From positions 102,924 through 166,923 of the forward strand of contig CALQJX020000005.1 in the NCBI GenBank assembly GCA_943331005.2: 64,000 bases of DNA, given 5' to 3'. Below the pieces are notes generated by a model that worked only from the letters and a program-made list of their open reading frames with translations, was not told where the DNA came from and made no database searches. Position numbers and translations under genes: made by a program. This DNA is from Bordetella parapertussis. GTDB lineage: Bacteria; Bacteroidota; Bacteroidia; Chitinophagales; Chitinophagaceae. Below, one piece after another: positions 9,682 through 16,880 of the stretch. Position 1 is the stretch's first letter. Every line of letters begins with the position of its first letter.

Positions 9682-9689
9682 CAAACATA
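9682..9689 (-). promoter_or_regulatory. Bacteroidota -7 box for the small gene upstream of dabA
   Basis: Reads TATGTTTG on the minus strand, matching TAnnTTTG, 13 bases before the ATG at 9668. It may drive the small gene and possibly the DAB operon behind it. No matching -33 box was seen. Confidence 0.4.
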
Positions 9690-9858
9690 GCAGATTGTGC
9701 TGTAAACAGAAACAGGATTAATGTTAAAGTTGCTTCGCAGGAGCATCCGCCGACGGTGAACAGAGGTGTTTTGACGGTGAGTTGCAGCCGGTAAAGAATG
9801 TGTAACAGAAGCGGGTACCTTAACAAAATATTGTATCAAAGTATCACTTATATGGTAT

Positions 9859-9866
9859 TATATTTG
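9859..9866 (+). promoter_or_regulatory. -7 box upstream of the response regulator
   Basis: TATATTTG, matching TAnnTTTG, 16 bases before the response-regulator ATG. A TTG lies at 9831 but its spacing (25 bases) is longer than usual. Confidence 0.45.
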
Positions 9867-9882
9867 ATGAACAATTAGCATT

Positions 9883-10584
9883 ATGGAAAAGGAAAAAAAT
9901 AAAATACTGTTGGTTGAAGACGATACCAACTTTGGTCAGGTACTGAAGAGCTACCTCGAGTTAAACGACTTCGTAGTGGAACTGGCGCGTGACGGTATAT
10001 TAGGCCTTGCTGCATTCCGCAGGGAACGTTTCGATGTTTGTCTGCTGGACGTAATGATGCCGAACATGGACGGTTTCACCCTTGCTGAAGAGATCAGGAA
10101 TGTGGATCCGGATGTGCCATTGTTCTTCCTTTCTGCCAAGAGCATGAAGGACGATGTGCTTACCGGTTATAAACTGGGTGCCGACGACTATATAACAAAG
10201 CCGTTTGACAGTGAGGTGTTGCTGCACAAGATAAAGGCGATACTGAAACGTAACCAGGATCTGCATGATAAGAACCATTCTCAGATCGAGTTCCAGATAG
10301 GTGGCTATCATTTCAACAGCAAGCTGCGTACGCTGAAATTTGCCGATGACTCGCACACTCTTTCTCCTAAAGAGAATGAGTTGCTGCTGATGCTTTGTGA
10401 ATACAAGAACGACCTGCTGCCACGCGAAACAGCGCTGAAGCGCATTTGGGGTAGCGATACCTACTTCAACGGCAGGAGCATGGACGTATACATAGCCAAG
10501 CTGCGTAAATACCTGAGGCAAGACAGCACCGTAGAGATCGTGAACATTCACGGCAATGGTTTCAGGCTGGTAGTTCCTGAATAA
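9883..10584 (+). CDS. OmpR-family response regulator (RprY-like), orphan
   Basis: A 233-aa two-component regulator. The receiver domain (residues 6-122) has the acidic pocket ED at 12-13, the phospho-acceptor Asp56 in CLLDVMMP, Ser84 and Lys106 in ITKPF. The C-terminal winged helix (about 135-232) shows LSPKENELLLML and SMDVYIAKLRKYL, as in OmpR/PhoB DNA-binding domains. No histidine kinase is adjacent, so its partner must be elsewhere. It diverges from the DAB locus, 214 bases from the small gene's start, which makes control of that locus possible but unproven. The gene ends at a strong bidirectional hairpin. Confidence 0.92.
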   Translation: MEKEKNKILLVEDDTNFGQVLKSYLELNDFVVELARDGILGLAAFRRERFDVCLLDVMMPNMDGFTLAEEIRNVDPDVPLFFLSAKSMKDDVLTGYKLGADDYITKPFDSEVLLHKIKAILKRNQDLHDKNHSQIEFQIGGYHFNSKLRTLKFADDSHTLSPKENELLLMLCEYKNDLLPRETALKRIWGSDTYFNGRSMDVYIAKLRKYLRQDSTVEIVNIHGNGFRLVVPE

Positions 10585-10605
10585 GGTAAAACAGATAAAC
10601 TAATA

Positions 10606-10643
10606 AAAGAGGGGCGGCTATCATATGATGGCCGCCCCTCTTT
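10606..10643. terminator. Bidirectional terminator between response regulator and sodA
   Basis: Perfect 13-bp outer stem AAAGAGGGGCGGC, then a T-G wobble and a further 5-bp inner stem ATCAT/ATGAT, making an almost unbroken hairpin. Edges are A-rich and T-rich, and it separates convergent genes. Confidence 0.88.
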
Positions 10644-10663
10644 GTATATTCTAATGATCGTAA

Positions 10664-11266
10664 TTACAGTGCTGCTTCGTAGCGTTTTGCTACTTCGTTC
10701 CAGTTGATCACGTTCCAGATAGCGCTCAGGTAGTCGGGGCGCTTGTTCTGATACTTGAGGTAGTAGGCGTGTTCCCACACATCAATACCCAGAATTGGAG
10801 TGCCTTTTACTTCAGCAACATCCATCAGCGGGTTGTCCTGATTTGGAGTAGAGCTAACTACCAGGTTGCCACCGCTTACAGAAAGCCATGCCCAGCCGCT
10901 GCCGAAACGGGTAGCGCCGGCAGTGTTCATTTTTTCTTTCAGTCCGTCCAGCGATCCGAAAGCGGCATTGATAGCTTCTGCCAGTTTGCCGGTAGGTGCA
11001 GGATTGCCAGTGCCCAGTACAGACCAGAACAGAGAGTGGTTGTAATGACCGCCACCGTTGTTGCGTACTGCAACCGGATAAGCAGACATGTTTGCCATCA
11101 GTTCCTCGAGCGATTTGTTTTCGCCGTCGGTACCAGCCAGCGCCTTGTTCAGGTTATCTACATAGGCCTGATGGTGCTTGCCATGGTGTATCTGCATGGT
11201 CATAGTGTCGATGTGTGGTTCCAGAGCATCGTAGCCGTAAGGCAGTGCGGGAAGTGTATGTGCCAT
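10664..11266 (-). CDS. sodA: Superoxide dismutase, Fe/Mn family (Mn-type signature)
   Basis: A 200-aa cytosolic enzyme converting superoxide to H2O2 and O2. Metal ligands are His27 (MQIHHGKHH), His77 (HYNHSLFW), Asp162 and His166 ([10 protein letters not shown]). The [11 protein letters not shown] motif and the Gln in PNQDNPLM (Gln143) follow the Mn-type rather than the Fe-type pattern; Bacteroidota enzymes may accept either metal. No signal peptide. It is monocistronic: a TAACTTTG -7 box lies upstream and a strong terminator downstream. Together with oxyR 5 kb away it points to aerobic or oxygen-exposed life. Confidence 0.95.
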   Translation of the reverse strand: MAHTLPALPYGYDALEPHIDTMTMQIHHGKHHQAYVDNLNKALAGTDGENKSLEELMANMSAYPVAVRNNGGGHYNHSLFWSVLGTGNPAPTGKLAEAINAAFGSLDGLKEKMNTAGATRFGSGWAWLSVSGGNLVVSSTPNQDNPLMDVAEVKGTPILGIDVWEHAYYLKYQNKRPDYLSAIWNVINWNEVAKRYEAAL

Positions 11267-11287
11267 AGTTGTATGATTTTATATGAC

Positions 11288-11295
11288 CAAAGTTA
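11288..11295 (-). promoter_or_regulatory. -7 box of sodA
   Basis: TAACTTTG on the minus strand, an exact TAnnTTTG match, 21 bases before the sodA ATG. Confidence 0.5.
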
Positions 11296-11496
11296 AGCCA
11301 ATAGTGACTGATATACTATGGCTGGTCTGATAATAAATTCGCATAAGGGTATAATTGGCTTATGCATAACAATAAGGTAAACCACTGTACCGAGGTAATA
11401 GGGAAGATGACCGACAAAAACGGGTATTTTACCGAAGCATATTACAGGGAAAAGGACAGGTGTCTTACTTTTACACCATCAAAAAAACACACAACT

Positions 11497-12285
11497 ATGC
11501 TAAATCATGAAATAGATTATCAGATCCACGGCGAAGAAATGCAATATGTGGAGGTAGAACTGGATCCATTGGAGACTGCCATTGCAGAGTCGGGCAGCTT
11601 TATGATGATGGAAGACGGTATCAGTATGGAAACCATTTTCGGCGATGGCAGCAGGGCGCAACAGGGTCTTATGGGCAAGCTGTTCTCGGCAGGTAAGCGC
11701 CTGCTTATAGGCGAGAGCCTGTTCATGACTGCCTTTACCAACGAGGGTACGGGCAAGAAAAAGGTATCTTTCGCATCTCCTTATCCGGGCAAGATCATTC
11801 CGCTGGACCTGATGCGCCTGGGAGGCAGGGTGATCTGTCAGAAAGATGCCTTTCTGTGTGCTGCCAAGGGGGTAGCTATAGGTATAGAGTTTCAGAAGAA
11901 GCTGGGTACCGGCCTGTTTGGCGGCGAAGGTTTTATAATGGAAAAACTGGAAGGTGATGGTATGGCATTTGTGCATGCAGGCGGCCATGTAGTGGAAAAG
12001 CATCTGCAGCCCGGCGAACTGCTGAAGATAGATACGGGTTGTATAGTAGGGTTTACCGGAAACGTGAGTTATGATATACAGTTTGTGGGTGGCATCAAAA
12101 ACACGCTGTTTGGCGGCGAGGGTGTATTCTTTGCCTCACTGCGCGGCCCTGGCACCGTATGGATACAGACATTGCCTATAAGCAGGCTGGCAGGCAGGAT
12201 ACTGTCTTACGGCAGGTCTAAGGGTAAGGAAGAAGGCAGCATACTGGGAGGTCTTGGCAATCTGCTGGATGGTGATGGGATATAA
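11497..12285 (+). CDS. AIM24-family (TIGR00266/DUF124) protein
   Basis: A 262-aa protein of the AIM24 beta-fold family, whose bacterial members have no settled biochemical role. Typical features are the glycine-rich turns GESLFMTAFTNEGTGKK and SYDIQFVGGIKNTLFGGEGVFFASL, plus a C-terminal low-complexity tail (ILGGLGNLLDGDGI). The frame is open 45 codons further upstream, but the ATG at 11497 fits the family N-terminus (MLNHEIDYQIHGEEMQYVEV) and a -7-like TACTTTTA lies 24 bases before it. No signal peptide or membrane helix. It is followed by the first copy of a 44-base terminator repeat. Confidence 0.85.
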   Translation: MLNHEIDYQIHGEEMQYVEVELDPLETAIAESGSFMMMEDGISMETIFGDGSRAQQGLMGKLFSAGKRLLIGESLFMTAFTNEGTGKKKVSFASPYPGKIIPLDLMRLGGRVICQKDAFLCAAKGVAIGIEFQKKLGTGLFGGEGFIMEKLEGDGMAFVHAGGHVVEKHLQPGELLKIDTGCIVGFTGNVSYDIQFVGGIKNTLFGGEGVFFASLRGPGTVWIQTLPISRLAGRILSYGRSKGKEEGSILGGLGNLLDGDGI

Positions 12286-12297
12286 GCATCAGCTTTA

Positions 12298-12341
12298 ATA
12301 CAGACTTAATAACAAAGGGACCGCATTGCGGTCCCTTTGTT
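12298..12341 (+). repeat. 44-base direct repeat, copy 1 (contains a terminator)
   Basis: Identical over 44 bases to 14971-15014. It begins ATACAGACTTAATAAC and includes the complete terminator hairpin. It borders a 2.6-kb segment holding two secreted-protein genes. Confidence 0.9.
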
Positions 12342-12343
12342 AT
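12309..12343. terminator. Intrinsic terminator after the AIM24 gene
   Basis: A 16-bp perfect stem (ATAACAAAGGGACCGC and its complement) with a 3-base loop ATT. The same hairpin core occurs again at 14982-15014. Confidence 0.88.
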
Positions 12344-12468
12344 ATGTGAGGAAGGAATTTCAAATTATTTGCACTTTTTAAAGTAAGAAAAATCTAATTT
12401 TTAGTTGATATTGTTTTGGTTTGTTATAACAAATTTGTACATTAGTGTAACCATAAAACTAAAGCCAT

Positions 12469-12985
12469 ATGAAAAAAAAACTATTTGATTTTGATTTTGT
12501 TTGCTATGCTAAGCAACAAAGTAAACGCACAAAGTGGTGCATTGTTTATTGATAATACAGCCAATCCATGCGGTGTTTATGTAGTGATGTATGCTGTGGA
12601 AGCAGCTCATCCATCTCCCTGTGACATAAGAGCCAATCAATTTTATGTCGCGGCTTATAGTAGTAAAAGCTGGAATTCTTATAATATATTTCAGAATGTA
12701 GGTTGCAGTCCTTGTCTGCCAGCAGGACCTGATTGGAATAATATTACAGCAGGATCAATTTCTTCTTCTTCAACAACTTTTCAATGGTCAGATGCAACTT
12801 TTCAGTTCGATTGTACCTCTTTGCCTCCCGGATGTAGTAATAGTGGGGGGGCTGTTTCGGATGGAGTTTTATCTTCAACTTGTCAGTCTGCGAGCACCAC
12901 TTGGTCGGGAGGCTGTAGAAATGCCGCATGGCATCCAGGGTCAGGAACAACATCATTGTCGAATATTTCGATTAGCTTTTGGTAA
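12469..12985 (+). CDS. Cys-rich secreted protein of unknown function, frameshifted at an A9 tract in its signal peptide
   Basis: The ATG at 12469 is followed by nine A's. As written, that frame stops after 27 codons. The long frame (to 12985) can only start at a TTG at 12485, giving a protein without the usual N-terminal lysines. Removing one A would join them into MKKNYLILILFAMLSNKVNAQ-type sequence, a textbook signal peptide, and a mature part of about 150 aa. So the gene is probably intact in an A8 form. The mature part has many Cys (CGVY, SPCD, VGCSPC, FDC, GCSN, TCQS, GGC) and Ser/Thr-rich stretches; no family was recognised. Causes may be slippage-based phase variation, transcriptional slippage, a sequencing error or decay. 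It is AT-rich and lies inside the direct-repeat segment. Confidence 0.6.
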
Positions 12986-13080
12986 TTATTGTATGTTATT
13001 CGGGTGCAAAAAATGCATATAGGATTATTGGTATGAATGCAAAACGATAAAATATTTTGTTTGTTTAAAAAGATATTGCC

Positions 13081-14961
13081 ATGAATAAGTTTATAGTGAT
13101 GTTGATTTTCTCTTTTTTAAAATTTCCTGCAGTTTCGCATTCACAAATCATTTCTACAGTAGTTGGAACAGGAGTCTCTGGTTACAATGGGGATGGAATA
13201 TTAGCAACAAATGCCAGGCTAAATCGTCCCGTGGGTGTTTTTGTCGACAGCTCAGGGGAAATATATCTTAGTGAATTATTTAATTACAGGGTACGTAAGG
13301 TTGATACTTCTGGTTTTATCACCACTATTGCAGGAAATGGCATTGGTGGAGCATATAGTGGAGACGGTGGACCTGCTACTGCGGCCGTTTTCCCTTCAGT
13401 TGGTGGGTTATGGGTGCAACAGAGTCAAGTATATGTTTGTTTCCCTAACCCAACCAGTGAACGTGTGTCCACATTTGTTGTTTCAGGTACTATTTCGACG
13501 TTTGCGGGGAACGGAATTGTAGGTTTTACCGGAGATGGGGGGGCTGCTACTGCTGCGCAGTGTACTCCCCGTGATGTTGAATGTGACAGACATGGGAATG
13601 TTTTCATTTCTATGGGGAGCGGACAAATAAGGAAGGTTAATAGTGATGGTATCATATCGACGGTTGCCGGCACCTCGACAACAGGAGCGGCTAGTGGTGA
13701 TGGTGGAGCCGCCACCGCAGCCGTAATCGGTGCTATTCATGGTTTGGCAATTTCAAGAGATGGGAGTATTTACCTTGTTGATCCGGCGAATTATAGAGTT
13801 AGATTGGTCAATACTTCAGGGATTATAACTACGATAGGAGGGAATGGTACTAACGGTTATAGTGGAGATGGGGGGGCTGCTACAATGGCACAGATAAGTC
13901 AATTGTCTGATGTTGAAGTAGATGGACTTGGTAATATTTATCTTGCCGACAGGTTTAATCATGCTGTTCGTAAAATAGATGTTTCTGGTATTATTTCTAC
14001 TATTGCCGGTAATGGTAGTGTTGGGTATAGTGGAGATGGAGGACCTGCAACAGCTGCACAATTGAATCAACCTTTTTATATCTCTCTACACCCCAATGGT
14101 GACATTTATTTCACTGAGCAATTCAACCATGTAGTCCGCAAAATATCTTATGGCAATCATATTCCTGTTTTTACAGGCGGTCATATACAATCGTTATCGG
14201 TATGCGAAAACGGCAGCCTGGTACTAAACACTGCGCTGGCGGTGAGTGATGCGGATGCAGGACAGACACTCTCATGGACATTGATAACACCGCCGTTGCA
14301 TGGTGCGGCTGTTGCTTCGTATACAGCAACAGCAACAGGTGGTACAGTAATACCTGCAGGTCTGTCATACACACCCGCTGCGGGTTATGCAGGTACCGAT
14401 ACTTTTGAAGTGCGTGCAGATGACGGCCGCTCTGTAGCTATAGTTACATTTTATGTAAACGTGCTGCCGCTGCCTGCTGCAGCCATAGCAGGAGCCGATA
14501 CACTATGTGTAGGCGACACTGCCACACTGCATGGCTCAGTGGCAGGAGGAGTGTGGAGCAGCAGCAGTACTGCTGTGGTCACGGTGTCTGCAACAGGTTT
14601 ATGTAGTGCTGTAGCGGCAGGTACAGGCATTATCTCATATACAGTAAGTAACAGCTGTGGCAGCGATACCGATATGCATACGCTGGCTATATTGCCTGTC
14701 GGTGCTTGTGAGACTACTGTGCCGGGCAAAAGTCAGCAGCGATATTCGGTTTATCCCAATCCGGGCAGGGGAGAGTTCTCTTTGTCTTTGCCGGAAGGGG
14801 TAGCTGGTGATATGACCATTACAGATGTTGCCGGCAGGGTAGTGATGCAGCGCAGTGTGCAGAACGGGGCGGCAATAGCCATTGAGGAAAGTGGTGTGTA
14901 TATGATAGCCATAACCACAGAAGCCGGAGTTTGGAGAGGGAAGGTGGTGGTTGTGGAATAA
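13081..14961 (+). CDS. NHL beta-propeller T9SS-secreted protein
   Basis: A 626-aa extracellular protein. A signal peptide (about residues 1-22) is followed by six NHL-type blades (about 23-360), each with a version of TIAGNGxxGYSGDGGPATAAQL and a following RKVD-type strand. Next come a cadherin-like module (about 375-460, with TLSWTLITPPLHGAA and GYAGTDTFEVRADDG), one BIG2-like Ig module (about 463-545, GGVWSSSSTAVVTVSATG) and a type A T9SS sorting domain (about 555-626, VYPNPGRGEFSLSLP and SGVYMIAI). NHL propellers usually bind proteins or glycans. Base and codon use shift near 14160: the propeller part is AT-richer and uses GGG runs, the C-terminal part resembles neighbouring genes, suggesting a fusion. 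The single Ig module is of the same kind as the repeats in the giant protein at 53-62 kb. Confidence 0.85.
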   Translation: MNKFIVMLIFSFLKFPAVSHSQIISTVVGTGVSGYNGDGILATNARLNRPVGVFVDSSGEIYLSELFNYRVRKVDTSGFITTIAGNGIGGAYSGDGGPATAAVFPSVGGLWVQQSQVYVCFPNPTSERVSTFVVSGTISTFAGNGIVGFTGDGGAATAAQCTPRDVECDRHGNVFISMGSGQIRKVNSDGIISTVAGTSTTGAASGDGGAATAAVIGAIHGLAISRDGSIYLVDPANYRVRLVNTSGIITTIGGNGTNGYSGDGGAATMAQISQLSDVEVDGLGNIYLADRFNHAVRKIDVSGIISTIAGNGSVGYSGDGGPATAAQLNQPFYISLHPNGDIYFTEQFNHVVRKISYGNHIPVFTGGHIQSLSVCENGSLVLNTALAVSDADAGQTLSWTLITPPLHGAAVASYTATATGGTVIPAGLSYTPAAGYAGTDTFEVRADDGRSVAIVTFYVNVLPLPAAAIAGADTLCVGDTATLHGSVAGGVWSSSSTAVVTVSATGLCSAVAAGTGIISYTVSNSCGSDTDMHTLAILPVGACETTVPGKSQQRYSVYPNPGRGEFSLSLPEGVAGDMTITDVAGRVVMQRSVQNGAAIAIEESGVYMIAITTEAGVWRGKVVVVE

Positions 14962-14970
14962 TGGGTATAG

Positions 14971-15014
14971 ATACAGACTTAATAACAAAGGGACCGCATT
15001 GCGGTCCCTTTGTT
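14971..15014 (+). repeat. 44-base direct repeat, copy 2 (contains a terminator)
   Basis: Exact copy of 12298-12341. The two copies close off the segment with the frameshifted gene and the NHL gene. Confidence 0.9.
14982..15014. terminator. Bidirectional terminator between the NHL gene and ilvE
   Basis: Perfect 14-bp stem AACAAAGGGACCGC with loop ATT, between convergent genes. Confidence 0.88.
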
Positions 15015-15033
15015 GTATGATGTATGTGGTTGC

Positions 15034-16104
15034 TTATACGTGCAGCACCCAGTTGTGAGAGTCGGCTTTGCGGCCATAGCGTATATCTGCCAGTTCTTTT
15101 TTAAGCCAGTTGGCTACATCCCATGATTCCATGGAAGGCAGTTCCATTGTTTCGTCGTGGTAAGTGAGCGTGCGAATAGGTGCAATAGAAGCAGCGGTAC
15201 CTGTGCCGAAAGCCTCTTTGAGCTGTCCGGCGTGGTGTGCTTCGGCCAGTTCGTCTACAGATATCTGACGTTCTTCTACAGTTATTCCTTTTTCGCGCAG
15301 CAGGGTAATAACGCTATCGCGGGTAACACCTGCCAGTATCGTATCCTGCTTGATATCGGGCGTAACCACTTTATCGCCCAGTACAAAGAATACGTTCATG
15401 GTGCCGATCTCCTGCACATATTTGTGCTCAAAACCGTCTGTCCACAGAATCTGGTCGTAGCCCATTTCCTTGATCTTCATGGTAGGGTACATACTCATGC
15501 CGTAGTTGCCTGCAGCTTTTGTGTAACCGATACCGCCCGGGAATGCACGTACGTACTGATCCTGAACGTAGATAGAAACCGGTTTGTTGTAGTAAGGACC
15601 GGCAGGGCTGGTAATGATCATGAAGGTGAACTTCTCTGCCGGACGAACGCCAATGAATTCGTCGGTAGCAAAGAGGAACGGCCTTATATAAAGAGAAGTA
15701 TCTTCTGAAGAAGGAACCCAGTTGCGATCGAGGTCTATGAGGGCACGCATGCCGCCAATGAACAGTTCTTCAGGCACATCGGGCATAGCCATACGCTCTG
15801 CAGAGCGGTTCATCCTTTTCCAGTTGTCGAAAGGACGGAAGATAAGCGGATTGCCTGACGGGTCTTTGTAGGCTTTTACACCTTCGAAGATAGCCTGACC
15901 GTAGTGTATAAAAGTAGTAGCAGGACTGAGGGAGATGTTGCCGAAAGGAACTATTTCTCCTTGTTTCCACGCGCCGTTCTCGTAGTGCGCTACGAACATG
16001 TGGTCTGAGTACACCTTACCAAACTGAATGTTGGAAGGGTCTACCTCATTGATGCGGCTTTCATTCACTTTCCTTACAGCGATATCTGTTGTGGAAACAC
16101 TCAT
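15034..16104 (-). CDS. ilvE: Branched-chain amino acid aminotransferase
   Basis: A 356-aa fold-type IV PLP aminotransferase for the last step of Leu, Ile and Val synthesis (or first step of their breakdown), using 2-oxoglutarate/glutamate. The PLP lysine is Lys196 in GYTKAAGNYG. Other family marks are FIHYGQAIFEGVKAY, SLYIRPFLFATDEFIGV, EIGTMNVFF and FGTGTAASIAPI. The length matches the eukaryote-like/BCAT2-type group. The start at 16104 is the first ATG and agrees with family length. No other ilv or leu gene is adjacent. It converges on the NHL gene with a shared terminator. Confidence 0.95.
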   Translation of the reverse strand: MSVSTTDIAVRKVNESRINEVDPSNIQFGKVYSDHMFVAHYENGAWKQGEIVPFGNISLSPATTFIHYGQAIFEGVKAYKDPSGNPLIFRPFDNWKRMNRSAERMAMPDVPEELFIGGMRALIDLDRNWVPSSEDTSLYIRPFLFATDEFIGVRPAEKFTFMIITSPAGPYYNKPVSIYVQDQYVRAFPGGIGYTKAAGNYGMSMYPTMKIKEMGYDQILWTDGFEHKYVQEIGTMNVFFVLGDKVVTPDIKQDTILAGVTRDSVITLLREKGITVEERQISVDELAEAHHAGQLKEAFGTGTAASIAPIRTLTYHDETMELPSMESWDVANWLKKELADIRYGRKADSHNWVLHV

Positions 16105-16123
16105 AATTCAAAAATTTATATAA

Positions 16124-16153
16124 TTTGATAATGCTTTTCCTTGACTAATTTTG
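16124..16153 (+). promoter_or_regulatory. Candidate full promoter upstream of the 157-aa gene
   Basis: TTTG, 18 bases, then TAATTTTG: a near-ideal Bacteroidota -33/-7 pair on the plus strand. It would give a leader of roughly 170 bases before the ATG at 16332; a nearer -7 box exists at 16281. Confidence 0.4.
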
Positions 16154-16280
16154 CGCAAAGAAACAACTTTTTTCGGGGAATAAGCCCACCCTGCGGCAGC
16201 TATGTGGATAAATGCTGCGAAAGTTGTTTTGGTATATTTTATTATTAAATTTATATTTTTCTGTTTATCAGTAGCAGTCG

Positions 16281-16288
16281 TAAATTTG
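16281..16288 (+). promoter_or_regulatory. -7 box near the 157-aa gene
   Basis: TAAATTTG, matching TAnnTTTG, 43 bases before the ATG at 16332. A TTTC lies 19 bases upstream (16258-16261), one base off the -33 TTTG. Confidence 0.4.
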
Positions 16289-16331
16289 TTGTCAGTTTTT
16301 CAATTTTTAGCGGTTACTTTCAGGGTATATT

Positions 16332-16805
16332 ATGAACATCATCAACACCAGTATAGTTAATACAGAAAATGACGTTTTCTGGCAGGATATAAGCGAGCTT
16401 ACCGCCAATATGCAGCCAAGGCCTGTGCTGATACTGGTGCGCAGGTCTGCGGTAGATACCGGCATGCAGTTGCAGAAAATGCTAGAGGCGTGCAAGCTGC
16501 AGCCCGAACAGTATAATATAATATACCTGAATGAGGGACAGCAAACAGGCTGGCATCAGCTGAACGGCCGACTGGATCCGTTTGTGGTTTTCCTGATAGG
16601 GTTACTGCCGGCACAGCTGGGCGTATCGGCCCTTTTCAGGCTGAACCTGCCCAACAGGTTTCAGGATACTATATGGCTGCCATCGTTGCCGCTGGAAGAA
16701 CTGGACCAACGCCCGGAGGTGAAGAAGGAATTATGGTCGCAGGGTATGAAGCCCGTTTTTGTGGACCAGAAGTTTGGTCCGCTGGTCTGTGTTAGCAAAC
16801 TGTGA
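16332..16805 (+). CDS. Conserved-looking protein of unknown function
   Basis: A 157-aa soluble protein without signal peptide. The middle has a Rossmann-like strand (RPVLILVRR), then a compact amphipathic region ending WLPSLPLEELDQRPEVKKELWSQ in pieces such as LPSLPLEEL and KKELW. The pattern of a short protein ending with a LPSL...L..(R)P..K..LW segment is reminiscent of the DNA polymerase III psi subunit HolD, but this is a weak resemblance and no function is assigned. It lies just upstream of oxyR (75 bases to its ATG) on the same strand; oxyR has its own promoter. Confidence 0.65.
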   Translation: MNIINTSIVNTENDVFWQDISELTANMQPRPVLILVRRSAVDTGMQLQKMLEACKLQPEQYNIIYLNEGQQTGWHQLNGRLDPFVVFLIGLLPAQLGVSALFRLNLPNRFQDTIWLPSLPLEELDQRPEVKKELWSQGMKPVFVDQKFGPLVCVSKL

Positions 16806-16830
16806 AAAAATGAACAGAGGCCCTATAGAT

Positions 16831-16861
16831 TTTGACTATATCATCTATTAATGTATGTTTG
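16831..16861 (+). promoter_or_regulatory. Exact Bacteroidota promoter of oxyR
   Basis: TTTG at 16831-16834, 19 bases, then TATGTTTG at 16854-16861: an exact TTTG-N19-TAnnTTTG match. It decides the oxyR start, because the upstream in-frame ATG at 16851 lies inside the promoter while the ATG at 16881 lies 19 bases after it. Confidence 0.75.
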
Positions 16862-16880
16862 TACTCAATATCCATTCATT

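Noticed and set aside
10000..10551. Open frame of 183 codons opposite the response regulator
   Set aside because: Antisense; the plus strand shows complete receiver and winged-helix motifs.
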